DNA of 64,000 nucleotides from contig NZ_RKLT01000001.1 of the NCBI RefSeq assembly GCF_019599505.1, forward strand, positions 868,001-932,000, read 5' to 3'. Source of the DNA: Haloarcula nitratireducens. GTDB taxonomy: Archaea > Halobacteriota > Halobacteria > Halobacteriales > Haloarculaceae. Numbering within the stretch: the first letter of the stretch is position 1; each line of letters starts with the position of its first letter. A model generated the notes under the pieces. It ran no database searches. It was not told where the DNA came from and saw only the letters and a program-made list of their open reading frames with translations. Both the position numbers and the translations under genes were made by a program. This document shows positions 17,247 to 24,888 of this stretch, in pieces.

Positions 17247-18311
17247 ATGAAAGCGATTGGTGTCACCCGCGATGGCGACGAACCGCAGTTGCTGGACGTG
17301 CCGCGTCCGGAACCCGGTGAGGGCGAGGCGCTCGTTCGCACGCTTCGGGTGGGCGTGGACGGGACTGATCACGAGGTTATCGCCGGGTCGCACGGTGGGT
17401 TTCCCGAGGGCGAGGACTACATGGTTCTGGGCCACGAGGCCGTCGGCGTCGTCGAAGAGCCGAACGGAACCGGCTTAGAGGAGGGACAGGTCGTCGTCCC
17501 GACGGTCCGACGCAAACCGGACGGCGAGACGAACGAGTACTTCCGCCGCGGCGAGCCGGACATGGCACCGGCCGGCGAGTACGTCGAACGCGGGATCGTG
17601 GGTGGGCACGGCTACATGGCGGAGTACTTCACGTCGCCCGCGGACTACCTCGTCCCCGTCTCCGAGGAACTCGCCGAGTACGGCTTCTTCGTCGAGCCGA
17701 TCTCCATCACGGAGAAGGCGAACGAGCACGCGTACGCGACCCGAGAACCGTTCGAATGGCGGCCCGAGGCGGCCTGCGTGCTCGGTAACGGGTCGCTCGG
17801 CCTGTTGACTCTCTGGATGTTCGGGCAGGAGTACGACCGCACCTACTGCGTCGGCCGCCGCGACCGACCGGACCCGACCATCGATATCATCGAAGAGCTC
17901 GGTGCGACCTACGTCGACTCGCGCGAGACGTCCGTGGACGAGCTCCCCGACGAGTACGAGCCCATCGACTACATCTACGAGGCCACCGGGTTCGCGCCCC
18001 ACGTCATCGAGACGGTGCACGCGCTCGCGCCGAACGGCGTCGGCGCGCTGCTCGGCATCCCCGAACCCTGGGATTTCGAAGTCGACGGCGGGTCGCTACA
18101 CAACGAGCTGGTGTTGCAGAACAAGTGTCTCGTCGGCACCGTCAACTCCCACATCAAGCACTTCGAGTACGCCGTCGACACGCTCGAATCGATGCCGGAG
18201 TGGCTGCTCGAAGCGCTCGTCACGACGGTTGCGACGCCCGACGAAGTCGACCCGGCGTTCGTCGACGACGCGGAACAGATCAAGGCGGTCGTCGAGTTCG
18301 ACACGCTGTAA
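17247..18311 (+). CDS. gdh: Glucose 1-dehydrogenase (zinc-dependent, NAD(P))
   Basis: A 354-aa medium-chain dehydrogenase closely resembling the characterised Haloferax mediterranei enzyme: RTLRVGVDGTDHEVIAG with the catalytic-zinc Asp38, GHEAVG with His64-type ligand, FVEPISITEKANEHA with the conserved Glu, and the cofactor loop CVLGNGSLGLL (about residues 175-190). It oxidises D-glucose to gluconolactone, the first step of the semi-phosphorylative Entner-Doudoroff pathway of haloarchaea. Location downstream of alpha-glucosidases and transporter links polymer-derived glucose to its oxidation. Confidence 0.95.
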   Translation: MKAIGVTRDGDEPQLLDVPRPEPGEGEALVRTLRVGVDGTDHEVIAGSHGGFPEGEDYMVLGHEAVGVVEEPNGTGLEEGQVVVPTVRRKPDGETNEYFRRGEPDMAPAGEYVERGIVGGHGYMAEYFTSPADYLVPVSEELAEYGFFVEPISITEKANEHAYATREPFEWRPEAACVLGNGSLGLLTLWMFGQEYDRTYCVGRRDRPDPTIDIIEELGATYVDSRETSVDELPDEYEPIDYIYEATGFAPHVIETVHALAPNGVGALLGIPEPWDFEVDGGSLHNELVLQNKCLVGTVNSHIKHFEYAVDTLESMPEWLLEALVTTVATPDEVDPAFVDDAEQIKAVVEFDTL

Positions 18312-18561
18312 CGATTTACTCGCTTTCTGATACCCTCTTTCGTATCGGAATAATTATACCGAGAACGTCGGCGTTAGCCACTTCCAAATCCAGCGTCGCC
18401 GCTGTGTAATAAACCGAACGTTCTCTGACATATAAGCGCGTGTGAAGTAGTTCTTCGGCCATATATGTACAGAAAAGCGCCGGACTGCGGCCGGATTAGT
18501 CCGGATCGTCAGAAGGTAAAACAGCGACTGTTGTCATACAGAAGTATTAAGTGCGAATCCT

Positions 18562-18584
18562 CAATACGAAATAGTGAGGTATTG
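18562..18584. promoter_or_regulatory. Inverted repeat CAATAC-N11-GTATTG before binding protein 2
   Basis: Perfect 6-bp inverted repeat downstream of a TATA-like GTATTAAG (18543-18550) and ending eight bases before the start codon, so it spans the expected transcription start. The spacing resembles the two-half-site layout of TrmB operators, though the bases differ from the published Halobacterium motif. A TrmB-family repressor (for example the one at 21297) is a candidate. Confidence 0.45.
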
Positions 18585-18592
18585 GTGCAACC

Positions 18593-19954
18593 ATGACTGA
18601 CGACAACTCTGACAGACGGCTCACACGACGGAACGCGCTTCGAATCGCCGGTGCCGCGGGCGCCGCATCGCTCGCCGGCTGTGGTGGCGACGGCGGCGAC
18701 GGGGGCGACGGCGGCAGTACCAGCGGTGACGGCGGTAGCACGAGCGGCGACGGGGGTGACGGGGGCGCAACGCAGACCCAGGCGCTCGAAGTCGCTCACT
18801 GGTGGGGCGAAGGCGACGGGCTGGAAGCGATCCAGTCCATGATGGACGCGTTCACCGAGAAGTATCCCAACGTCCAGTTCGACGAGAACCTCATCGCCGG
18901 CGGAGCCGGTTCGAACCTCCAGTCCAACATCCGAACCCGTATCCAGAACGGCAACCACCCGAGCACCTGGCAGCAGTGGCCGGGTGCGGCGCTGAAGCCG
19001 TACACGGACGCGAACCTCCTCAAGGACATCGGCCAGTCCGTCTGGAGCGAGAACGGGATGAAGGAGAACTACCTCGCCGGCCCGAAGGCCGCGGCGCAGC
19101 CGGCGGGGAACTACGTGACGGTCCCGCTGAACATCCACCGTCTCAACAACGTCTTCTACAACGTCAGCGTCATCGAGGACGCCGGTGTAGACCCGTCGAG
19201 TCTCGAGACGCCGTCGGACCTCACCGGCGCGCTCAAGGCCGTCAGCGACGCCGGCTACACGGGCATGGCACACCAGACCAACTCCCCGTGGTCGACCGTT
19301 CAGCTCTTCGCGACGGTGTATCTGGGCGTCACGGACCCCGAGACGTACGCCGCGACGTTCGAGGAGGGCAAGATCAACGCCAACTCCGACTCCCTCGGTC
19401 AGGCGCTCGACATCGTCCGCGAGTACAGTCAGTACTACCCGAGCGACGCCGGCTCTATCTCGTGGACCGAGGCCAACAACGGCGTCATCAACGGCGAGGC
19501 CGGCTTCATCCACCAGGGCGACTGGGCGGCCGGCACCTACATCACGAACGACCTCAAGTACGGCGAAGAGTGGGACTACATCGTCTTCCCGGGCACCTCC
19601 GGGTCGTACTCCCTGAACATGGACTCGTTCCCCTACCCGGTCAACAACCCGTCGCCCGACGCCACCACGAAGTGGTGCCAGTTCGCCGGCACGACCGAGG
19701 CGCAGGAGATCTTCTGCCCCGGCAAGGGCGCGATTCCGCCCCGGAAGGACGCCTCGACCGAGCCGTTCAACGAGTTCTCCTCCGACCAGATCGAGGACTT
19801 CCAGAACAGCAGCGCTCAGCCCCGCTCGCTGGCCCACGGACTCGCGGCACCGCCCGCCGTCTCCTCGGGTGTCAGCTCCGCCATCTCCTCGTTCATCTCC
19901 GGCGGTTCGAACGACGAGGTCATCAGCCAACTGGCCAACGCGTACAGCCAGTAA
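18593..19954 (+). CDS. Sugar ABC transporter, Tat-exported lipoprotein binding protein 2
   Basis: A 453-aa family-1 solute-binding protein. It has a Tat signal (TRRNALRIAGAAGA) and lipobox LAGC near residue 28, then an extended Gly/Asp/Ser/Thr linker (about residues 29-58), then the two-lobed domain beginning ALEVAHWWGEGDGLEAIQSM. The family resembles binding proteins for glucose and other monosaccharides (GtsA/TsgB types). It is 281 bp downstream of gdh and is followed by an ATPase gene but no permease genes, so either the channel is encoded elsewhere or it shares the channel of the 12652-14626 system. Confidence 0.88.
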   Translation: MTDDNSDRRLTRRNALRIAGAAGAASLAGCGGDGGDGGDGGSTSGDGGSTSGDGGDGGATQTQALEVAHWWGEGDGLEAIQSMMDAFTEKYPNVQFDENLIAGGAGSNLQSNIRTRIQNGNHPSTWQQWPGAALKPYTDANLLKDIGQSVWSENGMKENYLAGPKAAAQPAGNYVTVPLNIHRLNNVFYNVSVIEDAGVDPSSLETPSDLTGALKAVSDAGYTGMAHQTNSPWSTVQLFATVYLGVTDPETYAATFEEGKINANSDSLGQALDIVREYSQYYPSDAGSISWTEANNGVINGEAGFIHQGDWAAGTYITNDLKYGEEWDYIVFPGTSGSYSLNMDSFPYPVNNPSPDATTKWCQFAGTTEAQEIFCPGKGAIPPRKDASTEPFNEFSSDQIEDFQNSSAQPRSLAHGLAAPPAVSSGVSSAISSFISGGSNDEVISQLANAYSQ

Positions 19955-20042
19955 CGCCCGCCGACCGACCTCCGTTTAATCTATCGATCTCGGGCAAGCG
20001 GTAGCTATATACGTCGGCCAGCGGGCGTTTCAGACGGTATAG

Positions 20043-20058
20043 ACCCGAGCGATCGGGT
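20043..20058. promoter_or_regulatory. Perfect hairpin ACCCGA-GCGA-TCGGGT
   Basis: A 6-bp stem with a GNRA-type loop in the 149-bp gap between binding protein 2 and its ATPase, upstream of a TATA-like TAAAATAC (20071-20078). It could be an mRNA hairpin that protects or ends the upstream transcript, or an operator. Confidence 0.35.
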
Positions 20059-20103
20059 GGCAGTGAGCGGTAAAATACAGTCCCTCAATGGGGGAACTAA
20101 GCG

Positions 20104-21249
20104 ATGGCAAGTCTTACACTCGACAACGTAACGAAAGTATTCGACGACGACGGCGATCAGATCGTCGCCGTCGACGATGTCTCTATCGACATCGCCGACG
20201 GCGAGTTTCTCGTACTGGTCGGCCCGTCCGGCTGTGGGAAGTCCACGACGCTCCGGATGATCGCGGGCCTCGAAGAGATAACCGACGGGGAGATTCGGCT
20301 CGGCGGCGAAGTCGTCAACGACATCCCGGCGAAAGAGCGGAACGCGGCGATGGTGTTCCAGTCCTACGCGCTGTATCCACATATGTCAGTCCGGGAGAAC
20401 ATGGCGTTCGGACTGGAGGAGTCGACCGACCTCTCGGACGAGGAGATAAACGGGCGCGTCGAAGAGGCCGCCGAGATGCTCGGCATCCCGGAACTCATCG
20501 ACCGCCGTCCTGACGAGTTGTCTGGTGGGCAACAACAGCGCGTGGCGCTCGGTCGCGCGATCGTCCGGGATCCCGACGTCTTCCTCATGGACGAGCCGCT
20601 GGCGAACTTGGACGCGAAGCTCCGCGCGGAGATGCGGACCGAACTCCAGCGACTGCAAGACGACATCGGCGTCGCCACCGTGTACGTCACGCACAATCAG
20701 GTGGAGGCGATGACGATGTCCGACCGCGTCGCGATCCTCAACGACGGCGTCCTCCAGCAGTGTGCGACGCCGCTCGAGTGTTACCACCAACCGAACAACC
20801 TCTTCGTGGCGGGGTTCATCGGCGAACCGTCGATGAACTTCTTCGAGGCCGAGCTGCGGGGGTCGACGCTCGTCACCGACGAGTTCGAGTACGACCTCTC
20901 CGAGGAGACGATTTCCTCGCTGGGAGAGGCGACGGACCTCGTGTTGGGCATCCGGCCGGAAGACGTCGAACTGCGCTCCAGCGTCGACTCCGAACACGAC
21001 TACAGAGCGACCGTCGACGTCGTCGAGCCGATGGGCGACGAGAACGTCATTCACCTCGTCTTCGAGGGCGACGACCGGACGGAGGAGAACCTCTTCACCG
21101 CCGTCCTCGACGGGATGAAAAGCGTCGACGCGGGACAGCAACTCGTCGCGCGCTTCCCGGAGTCGGCGGTCCACCTCTTCGACCGGGAGACGGGCGAAGC
21201 GCTGCACAACCGCAAACTCGAAGCCGCCGGGTCGCCCCGCGTGCAATAG
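20104..21249 (+). CDS. Sugar ABC transporter ATPase (MalK/UgpC-like) 2
   Basis: A 381-aa ATPase: Walker A GPSGCGKST, signature LSGGQQQRVALGRA, Walker B VFLMDEPLANLDA, switch region THNQVEAMTMSDR (Asn where MalK usually has Asp after His), and a C-terminal TOBE domain. It should power a CUT1 sugar transporter. No permease gene is adjacent, so the partners are unknown. A perfect 6-bp hairpin, GCGTGC-AATAG-GCACGC, overlaps its stop codon at 21239-21255. Confidence 0.9.
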   Translation: MASLTLDNVTKVFDDDGDQIVAVDDVSIDIADGEFLVLVGPSGCGKSTTLRMIAGLEEITDGEIRLGGEVVNDIPAKERNAAMVFQSYALYPHMSVRENMAFGLEESTDLSDEEINGRVEEAAEMLGIPELIDRRPDELSGGQQQRVALGRAIVRDPDVFLMDEPLANLDAKLRAEMRTELQRLQDDIGVATVYVTHNQVEAMTMSDRVAILNDGVLQQCATPLECYHQPNNLFVAGFIGEPSMNFFEAELRGSTLVTDEFEYDLSEETISSLGEATDLVLGIRPEDVELRSSVDSEHDYRATVDVVEPMGDENVIHLVFEGDDRTEENLFTAVLDGMKSVDAGQQLVARFPESAVHLFDRETGEALHNRKLEAAGSPRVQ

Positions 21250-21255
21250 GCACGC
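21239..21255 (+). terminator. Hairpin over the stop codon of ATPase 2
   Basis: GCGTGC-AATAG-GCACGC forms a perfect 6-bp stem whose loop contains the TAG stop. A short T-rich stretch (TTCTTTG) follows at about 21266. It may mark the 3' end of the mRNA. Confidence 0.3.
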
Positions 21256-21296
21256 AGGGCCGAACTTCTTTGTAGCCGTCCGATAAACCCCCGGGT

Positions 21297-22349
21297 ATGT
21301 CAGGCGACGACCTGGAAGCTTCACTCGAGCAAGTAATCACACGATTCGACCTCGGTGAATACGAGATTGCCGCGTACCTCGCCGTGCTTCAGCACGGCGA
21401 GTTGACGGCGTCGGAGATCGCAGAGAACACCGACATCCCGCAGCCGCGAGTGTACGATACGGTTCGAAGCCTCAGCGACGTGGGGCTCGTCGAGCTCAAG
21501 GAGTCGCGACCGATGAAGGTGCTCGCCATCGACCCGAGAGACGCCTTCGGCGACATCCAGCAGTCGCTCGACGACCTCGTCGAGGACCTCTCCTCGCGGT
21601 ACACCGCGCCGGCCCGCGAACCGGAGGCCGTCTCGCTGGTGAAGTCCCGACCGACGATTCTACGCTACCTCGAAGACATCATCGACGCGGCGGAGTACGA
21701 ACTGACGCTGTCGCTGACCCCGTCGCTGTTGAACCGGCTGGAGTCACAGCTCGCCACGCGACGCGAGGAGGGGATCGCCACTGAGATACTTCTCTCGCCG
21801 GCGAAAGAGGCCCCCGACCCGGACGAGTTCGACTATCTCTCGGTGGCGACGACGGTGAAGGGGCGTCGGGGGATCACGACGCCCGTCGTGGCGGTCGCCG
21901 ACGGTAACTACTCGATGTACGCCACGCGCGAGTCCATCCGGGGCGACGCCGACCGCTACGGCGTCATCTTCAACCGCTCCGAACTGGGCTTTCTGGTCTC
22001 CGGCTTTCTCAACACCGTCCTCTGGACGACGGCGGACGTCATCGCCGAGAACGGCATGGGTATCCCCTTCCCGCGTCGCTACGGGACCATCAGGCGGTGT
22101 ATCTCCGATCTGGCGTCGCTCGACGAGGAGTTCTACGCGACCATCGAGGGGCGCGACGTCGAGACGGGCGACCACTGGGTCGTCCAGGGGAAAGTCGGGG
22201 AGGTGTCGTTCGGCCCCAACCGCGAGGTGGCGACGCTCGTCGTCGAGACGGCCGACGGCCCGGTCGACGTCGGCGGGCAGTTGGCGGCCTACGAGGACAT
22301 CGAAGCCTACGAGATACAGGTCGCCCGAGACGAGCCGCCGTCCGTGTAG
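21297..22349 (+). CDS. TrmB-family sugar-responsive transcriptional regulator 2
   Basis: A 350-aa protein with the TrmB layout: N-terminal winged helix (about residues 8-80, with DIPQPRVYDTVRSLSDVGLV as recognition region), linker helix, and C-terminal sugar-binding domain with beta-sandwich (about 250-345). It is a paralogue of the regulator at 9742. It lies 47 bp after ATPase 2, so it probably controls the gdh / binding protein 2 / ATPase 2 group. Confidence 0.9.
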   Translation: MSGDDLEASLEQVITRFDLGEYEIAAYLAVLQHGELTASEIAENTDIPQPRVYDTVRSLSDVGLVELKESRPMKVLAIDPRDAFGDIQQSLDDLVEDLSSRYTAPAREPEAVSLVKSRPTILRYLEDIIDAAEYELTLSLTPSLLNRLESQLATRREEGIATEILLSPAKEAPDPDEFDYLSVATTVKGRRGITTPVVAVADGNYSMYATRESIRGDADRYGVIFNRSELGFLVSGFLNTVLWTTADVIAENGMGIPFPRRYGTIRRCISDLASLDEEFYATIEGRDVETGDHWVVQGKVGEVSFGPNREVATLVVETADGPVDVGGQLAAYEDIEAYEIQVARDEPPSV

Positions 22350-22397
22350 TCGGGGAACGACGCGGTTCGTGAACACTGGGACGTAGCTACCGGTCGG

Positions 22398-22413
22398 TTT
22401 TGGCAAACCTAAA
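22398..22413. promoter_or_regulatory. Iron-box-like palindrome (TTTTGG-N4-CCTAAA)
   Basis: Matches the inverted repeat TTTAGG-N4-CCTAAA with one mismatch. It lies 34 bp upstream of the GT2 gene start. Near-identical sites precede the iron transporter and dpsA in this window, which suggests a DtxR/Idr-type iron regulator. Confidence 0.6.
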
Positions 22414-22446
22414 AATTCAAGAGGGACGAGCAGAGAGTTCCCCTCA

Positions 22447-23160
22447 ATGAGCACGCAGCGAGCCGAACGCGCCGCGGACGACGGATTCACGTTCGACGAT
22501 CTCGCGGTCGTGATGGGAACGTACAACGAAGCGGACGCCATCGGGACGGTACTCTCAGACATCGCCGACGTGACCGACGGCCGAGCCGAAGTCGTCTGCG
22601 TCGACGGGTCCAGCGACCGGACGCCCGAGATCGCCCGGGAACACGGTGCGACGGTGATCGAGCAGGAACCACAGGGATACGGCGTCGCAGTCCGCGAGGC
22701 CGTACTGACGCCCGACCGACCCGTCATCGTCACGACGGACTGCGACGACACCTATCCGATGGAGCGACTGCCGGACTTCCTCGCGGAGATAAACGACGGC
22801 GCGGACGTCGTCAGCGGCGACCGGCTCTACTACGGAGCCGAGGAGATGCCGAGAATGAACAAGCTCGGTAACGAGCTGTTCGCGCTCTTGGCGAGCGTCC
22901 TGATGGGGAAACGCGTCCACGACACGACGACGGGGATGCGCGCCTACCGCCGCGAGGTCGTCCAGAAGATCGAGTGGACCGAGAACACCGGCCTCTCCGC
23001 GGAGCTGCTCATGCGGCCGCTGATGCGCGAGTACGACGTGCGCGAGCGGCCCATCGAGTACGACGAGCGCAAGGGGGAGACGAAACTCGATCCCTTCTCC
23101 GGCGGTGCGGCGATCGCGAAGTCCATCGTCCGCGTGGCGCTTCAAGAGCGGTTCCGCTGA
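22447..23160 (+). CDS. GT2 glycosyltransferase, dolichyl-phosphate hexosyltransferase-like (AglJ/DPM1 type)
   Basis: A 237-aa GT-A enzyme without membrane anchor. The N terminus LAVVMGTYNEADAIGTVL and the DCDDTYP metal-binding Asp cluster (around residues 100-105) are as in dolichol-phosphate mannose/hexose synthases, and the C-terminal amphipathic region is short. It should load a hexose from a nucleotide sugar onto dolichyl phosphate on the cytoplasmic face, a step of archaeal N-glycosylation. The iron-box-like site directly upstream is unusual for such a gene. Confidence 0.82.
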   Translation: MSTQRAERAADDGFTFDDLAVVMGTYNEADAIGTVLSDIADVTDGRAEVVCVDGSSDRTPEIAREHGATVIEQEPQGYGVAVREAVLTPDRPVIVTTDCDDTYPMERLPDFLAEINDGADVVSGDRLYYGAEEMPRMNKLGNELFALLASVLMGKRVHDTTTGMRAYRREVVQKIEWTENTGLSAELLMRPLMREYDVRERPIEYDERKGETKLDPFSGGAAIAKSIVRVALQERFR

Positions 23161-23177
23161 ACCCGCCGATACGGAGA

Positions 23178-24317
23178 CTACTCCGCGGGGTACCAGGCCA
23201 GATCGTGGTCGGCCGCGAGTTTCACCGCGACCGGCTCGCCGGCCGCGAACGTCTCGACGTGGTTGTGCATGCAGTGGACCACGTCGCCGCTGTGGAGTTC
23301 GACTCGGTAGACGAACGAGGGGCCGTTGTACTGCCGGTGGACGACGTAGCCGTCGGCTTTCGACTCGCTGGTCGGTACCGCGCGAAGGTCGTCCGGGCGG
23401 ACGAGCACGTCGACCGTCGCGCCGTCGTACGCGTCGACGGAGCCGTTCAGTCGGTCGGCGTCCAGCGATCCCAGACCCGTCTCGACGGCCGCTCCCGCGA
23501 CGCGGCCCGAGAGGAAGCTCGCCTGCCCGAGGAAACTGGCGACGAAGCGGCTCTCGGGGTTCTCGAACACCTCGGCCGGGTCGCCGACCTGTGCGACCGT
23601 CCCGTCGTTCATGATGGCGACGCGGTCGCTGATGGAGAGCGCCTCCTCCTGGTCGTGAGTCACGGAGACGGCGGTGACGCCGGCCCGCTTCAGAATCCTG
23701 CGGACCTCCTCGCGCATCTCGACGCGGAGACGGACGTCGAGGTTCGAGAACGGCTCGTCGAGCAAGAGCACGTCCGGTTCGGGCGCGAGCGAGCGGGCGA
23801 GGGCGACGCGCTGTCGCTGCCCGCCCGAGAGGTTACCGGGCATCTTGTCGTGGTGATCGGTCAGGTCCACCAGTTCGAGCAGGTCGTCGACCCGGCGCCG
23901 GGTCGCCGTCTCGTCGAGGTCTGTCAGCCCGAACGCGACGTTCTCGGCGACCGAGAGGTGGGGAAAGAGCGCGAAGTCCTGGAAGACGATGCCCACGTCC
24001 CGCTGGTCGGGCTGTCGGAACCCGTCTTCGCCGTCGCCGGTGACCCGCTCGCCCGCGATGTCGATGTGTCCCGCGGTCGGACGTTCGAGACCCGCGAGCA
24101 GTCGGAGCGTCGTCGTCTTCCCGCAGCCCGAGGGACCGAGCAGCGTCAGGAGCTCCCCGTCCCTGACCGAGAGCGAGAGGTCGTCGACGGCCACTTCCTG
24201 TCCGTAGTCCTTGGTGATGCCGTCTATCTCGAGGACGGTCCGTTCCGGGTCGTCGACCGCCGCCTCGACCGTATCGAACTCCGAGGCTCCGAGGTCGCGC
24301 TGGTGCTGTGCCGTCAC
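23178..24317 (-). CDS. ABC transporter ATPase, iron/spermidine-type (FbpC/PotA-like)
   Basis: A 379-aa ATPase with Walker A LGPSGCGKTT, signature LSGGQRQRVALARS, Walker B DVLLLDEPFSNLD, switch THDQEEALSISDR and a C-terminal TOBE domain, as in ferric iron (FbpC) transporters. I use GTG 24317, whose GTGA overlaps the TGA stop of the upstream gene; a longer frame to 24560 is shadow coding within that gene. It should energise the permease at 26920-28548, although two unrelated genes separate them. It converges on the GT2 gene with 17 bp between. Confidence 0.88.
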   Translation of the reverse strand: MTAQHQRDLGASEFDTVEAAVDDPERTVLEIDGITKDYGQEVAVDDLSLSVRDGELLTLLGPSGCGKTTTLRLLAGLERPTAGHIDIAGERVTGDGEDGFRQPDQRDVGIVFQDFALFPHLSVAENVAFGLTDLDETATRRRVDDLLELVDLTDHHDKMPGNLSGGQRQRVALARSLAPEPDVLLLDEPFSNLDVRLRVEMREEVRRILKRAGVTAVSVTHDQEEALSISDRVAIMNDGTVAQVGDPAEVFENPESRFVASFLGQASFLSGRVAGAAVETGLGSLDADRLNGSVDAYDGATVDVLVRPDDLRAVPTSESKADGYVVHRQYNGPSFVYRVELHSGDVVHCMHNHVETFAAGEPVAVKLAADHDLAWYPAE

Positions 24318-24862
24318 TGCCCCGGCCCCCGCTGGTAGCTCGTCGTTCCGCCGGGGTGGCCCTGCGGGTTCTCGATGCCGACGAGCTTCCCGCCGGTCGG
24401 CGAGCTGTACAGCGCGTAGAGGAGTTCGTTGACGACGTAGTACCGCACGCGCTGTGTGTCGGACCCGTCGGGGTCCGGTTCGACCGTGTCGGCGTTCATC
24501 CGGCGGAGGGCCGACTCCCGAGTCGCGGCGTCGAGCGCGGCGAACTCCGCGTCGAACCACGACCGGCAGTAGTCGTCGAGGTAGGCGACGGCCTCGGCCG
24601 TTCCGGCGGCGTGGTCGGGTCGGTCCCGAGCGCGTCCCTCCGCGTACCGGGTGACGAACGACTCGACGCCCTCGACGGCGTCCGGGTACAGCACCTCTCC
24701 GGCGGCCACCAGCGTCGCCAGCTCCTCGTCCCCGAAGGGCCCGGATGCGGTGTCCCCGCCCTCTTCGCCGTCGTCGGCCGCGAGCATCACGGCCCCGCCA
24801 CCGCCGACGGCGACGCCGGCCGCCGACAGCGCCGCGAGCGCGTCCCGACGAGTCAGTTCCAT
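24314..24862 (-). CDS. Gluconate 2-dehydrogenase subunit 3-like Tat-exported protein
   Basis: A 182-aa protein. Its first 30 residues form a Tat signal (TRRDALAALSAAGVAVGG) without a lipobox Cys, so it is probably released or membrane-tethered outside the cell. The mature part (PFGDEELATLVAAGEVLYPDAVEGVESFV and the C-terminal LVGIENPQGHPGG, quoted in part) matches the small gamma subunit of periplasmic gluconate dehydrogenase. The flavoprotein and cytochrome subunits are not next to it. It overlaps the ABC ATPase gene by GTGA and has its own iron-box-like site 11 bp upstream, so its partner may be the iron transporter instead of a gluconate enzyme. Confidence 0.78.
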   Translation of the reverse strand: MELTRRDALAALSAAGVAVGGGGAVMLAADDGEEGGDTASGPFGDEELATLVAAGEVLYPDAVEGVESFVTRYAEGRARDRPDHAAGTAEAVAYLDDYCRSWFDAEFAALDAATRESALRRMNADTVEPDPDGSDTQRVRYYVVNELLYALYSSPTGGKLVGIENPQGHPGGTTSYQRGPGQ

Positions 24863-24872
24863 ATCCGGCCGA

Positions 24873-24886
24873 TTAGGAGAGCCTAA
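24873..24886. promoter_or_regulatory. Iron-box-like palindrome TTAGG-N4-CCTAA
   Basis: Perfect inverted repeat with spacer AGAG, in the 26-bp gap before the gluconate-dehydrogenase-subunit-3-like gene and its downstream ABC ATPase gene. It would allow iron-dependent control inside the larger operon. Confidence 0.7.
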
Positions 24887-24888
24887 AC

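Noticed and set aside
18685..18775. Short GC-rich tandem-like repeat at the start of binding protein 2
   Set aside because: It encodes the Gly/Asp/Ser linker after the lipobox, common in haloarchaeal lipoproteins, and is not an independent repeat element.
23178..24560. Longer N terminus of the FbpC-like ATPase from 24560
   Set aside because: The extra 81 residues are Arg/Pro-rich shadow of the overlapping subunit-3-like gene; the GTG at 24317 gives the normal ATPase N terminus and a GTGA overlap.
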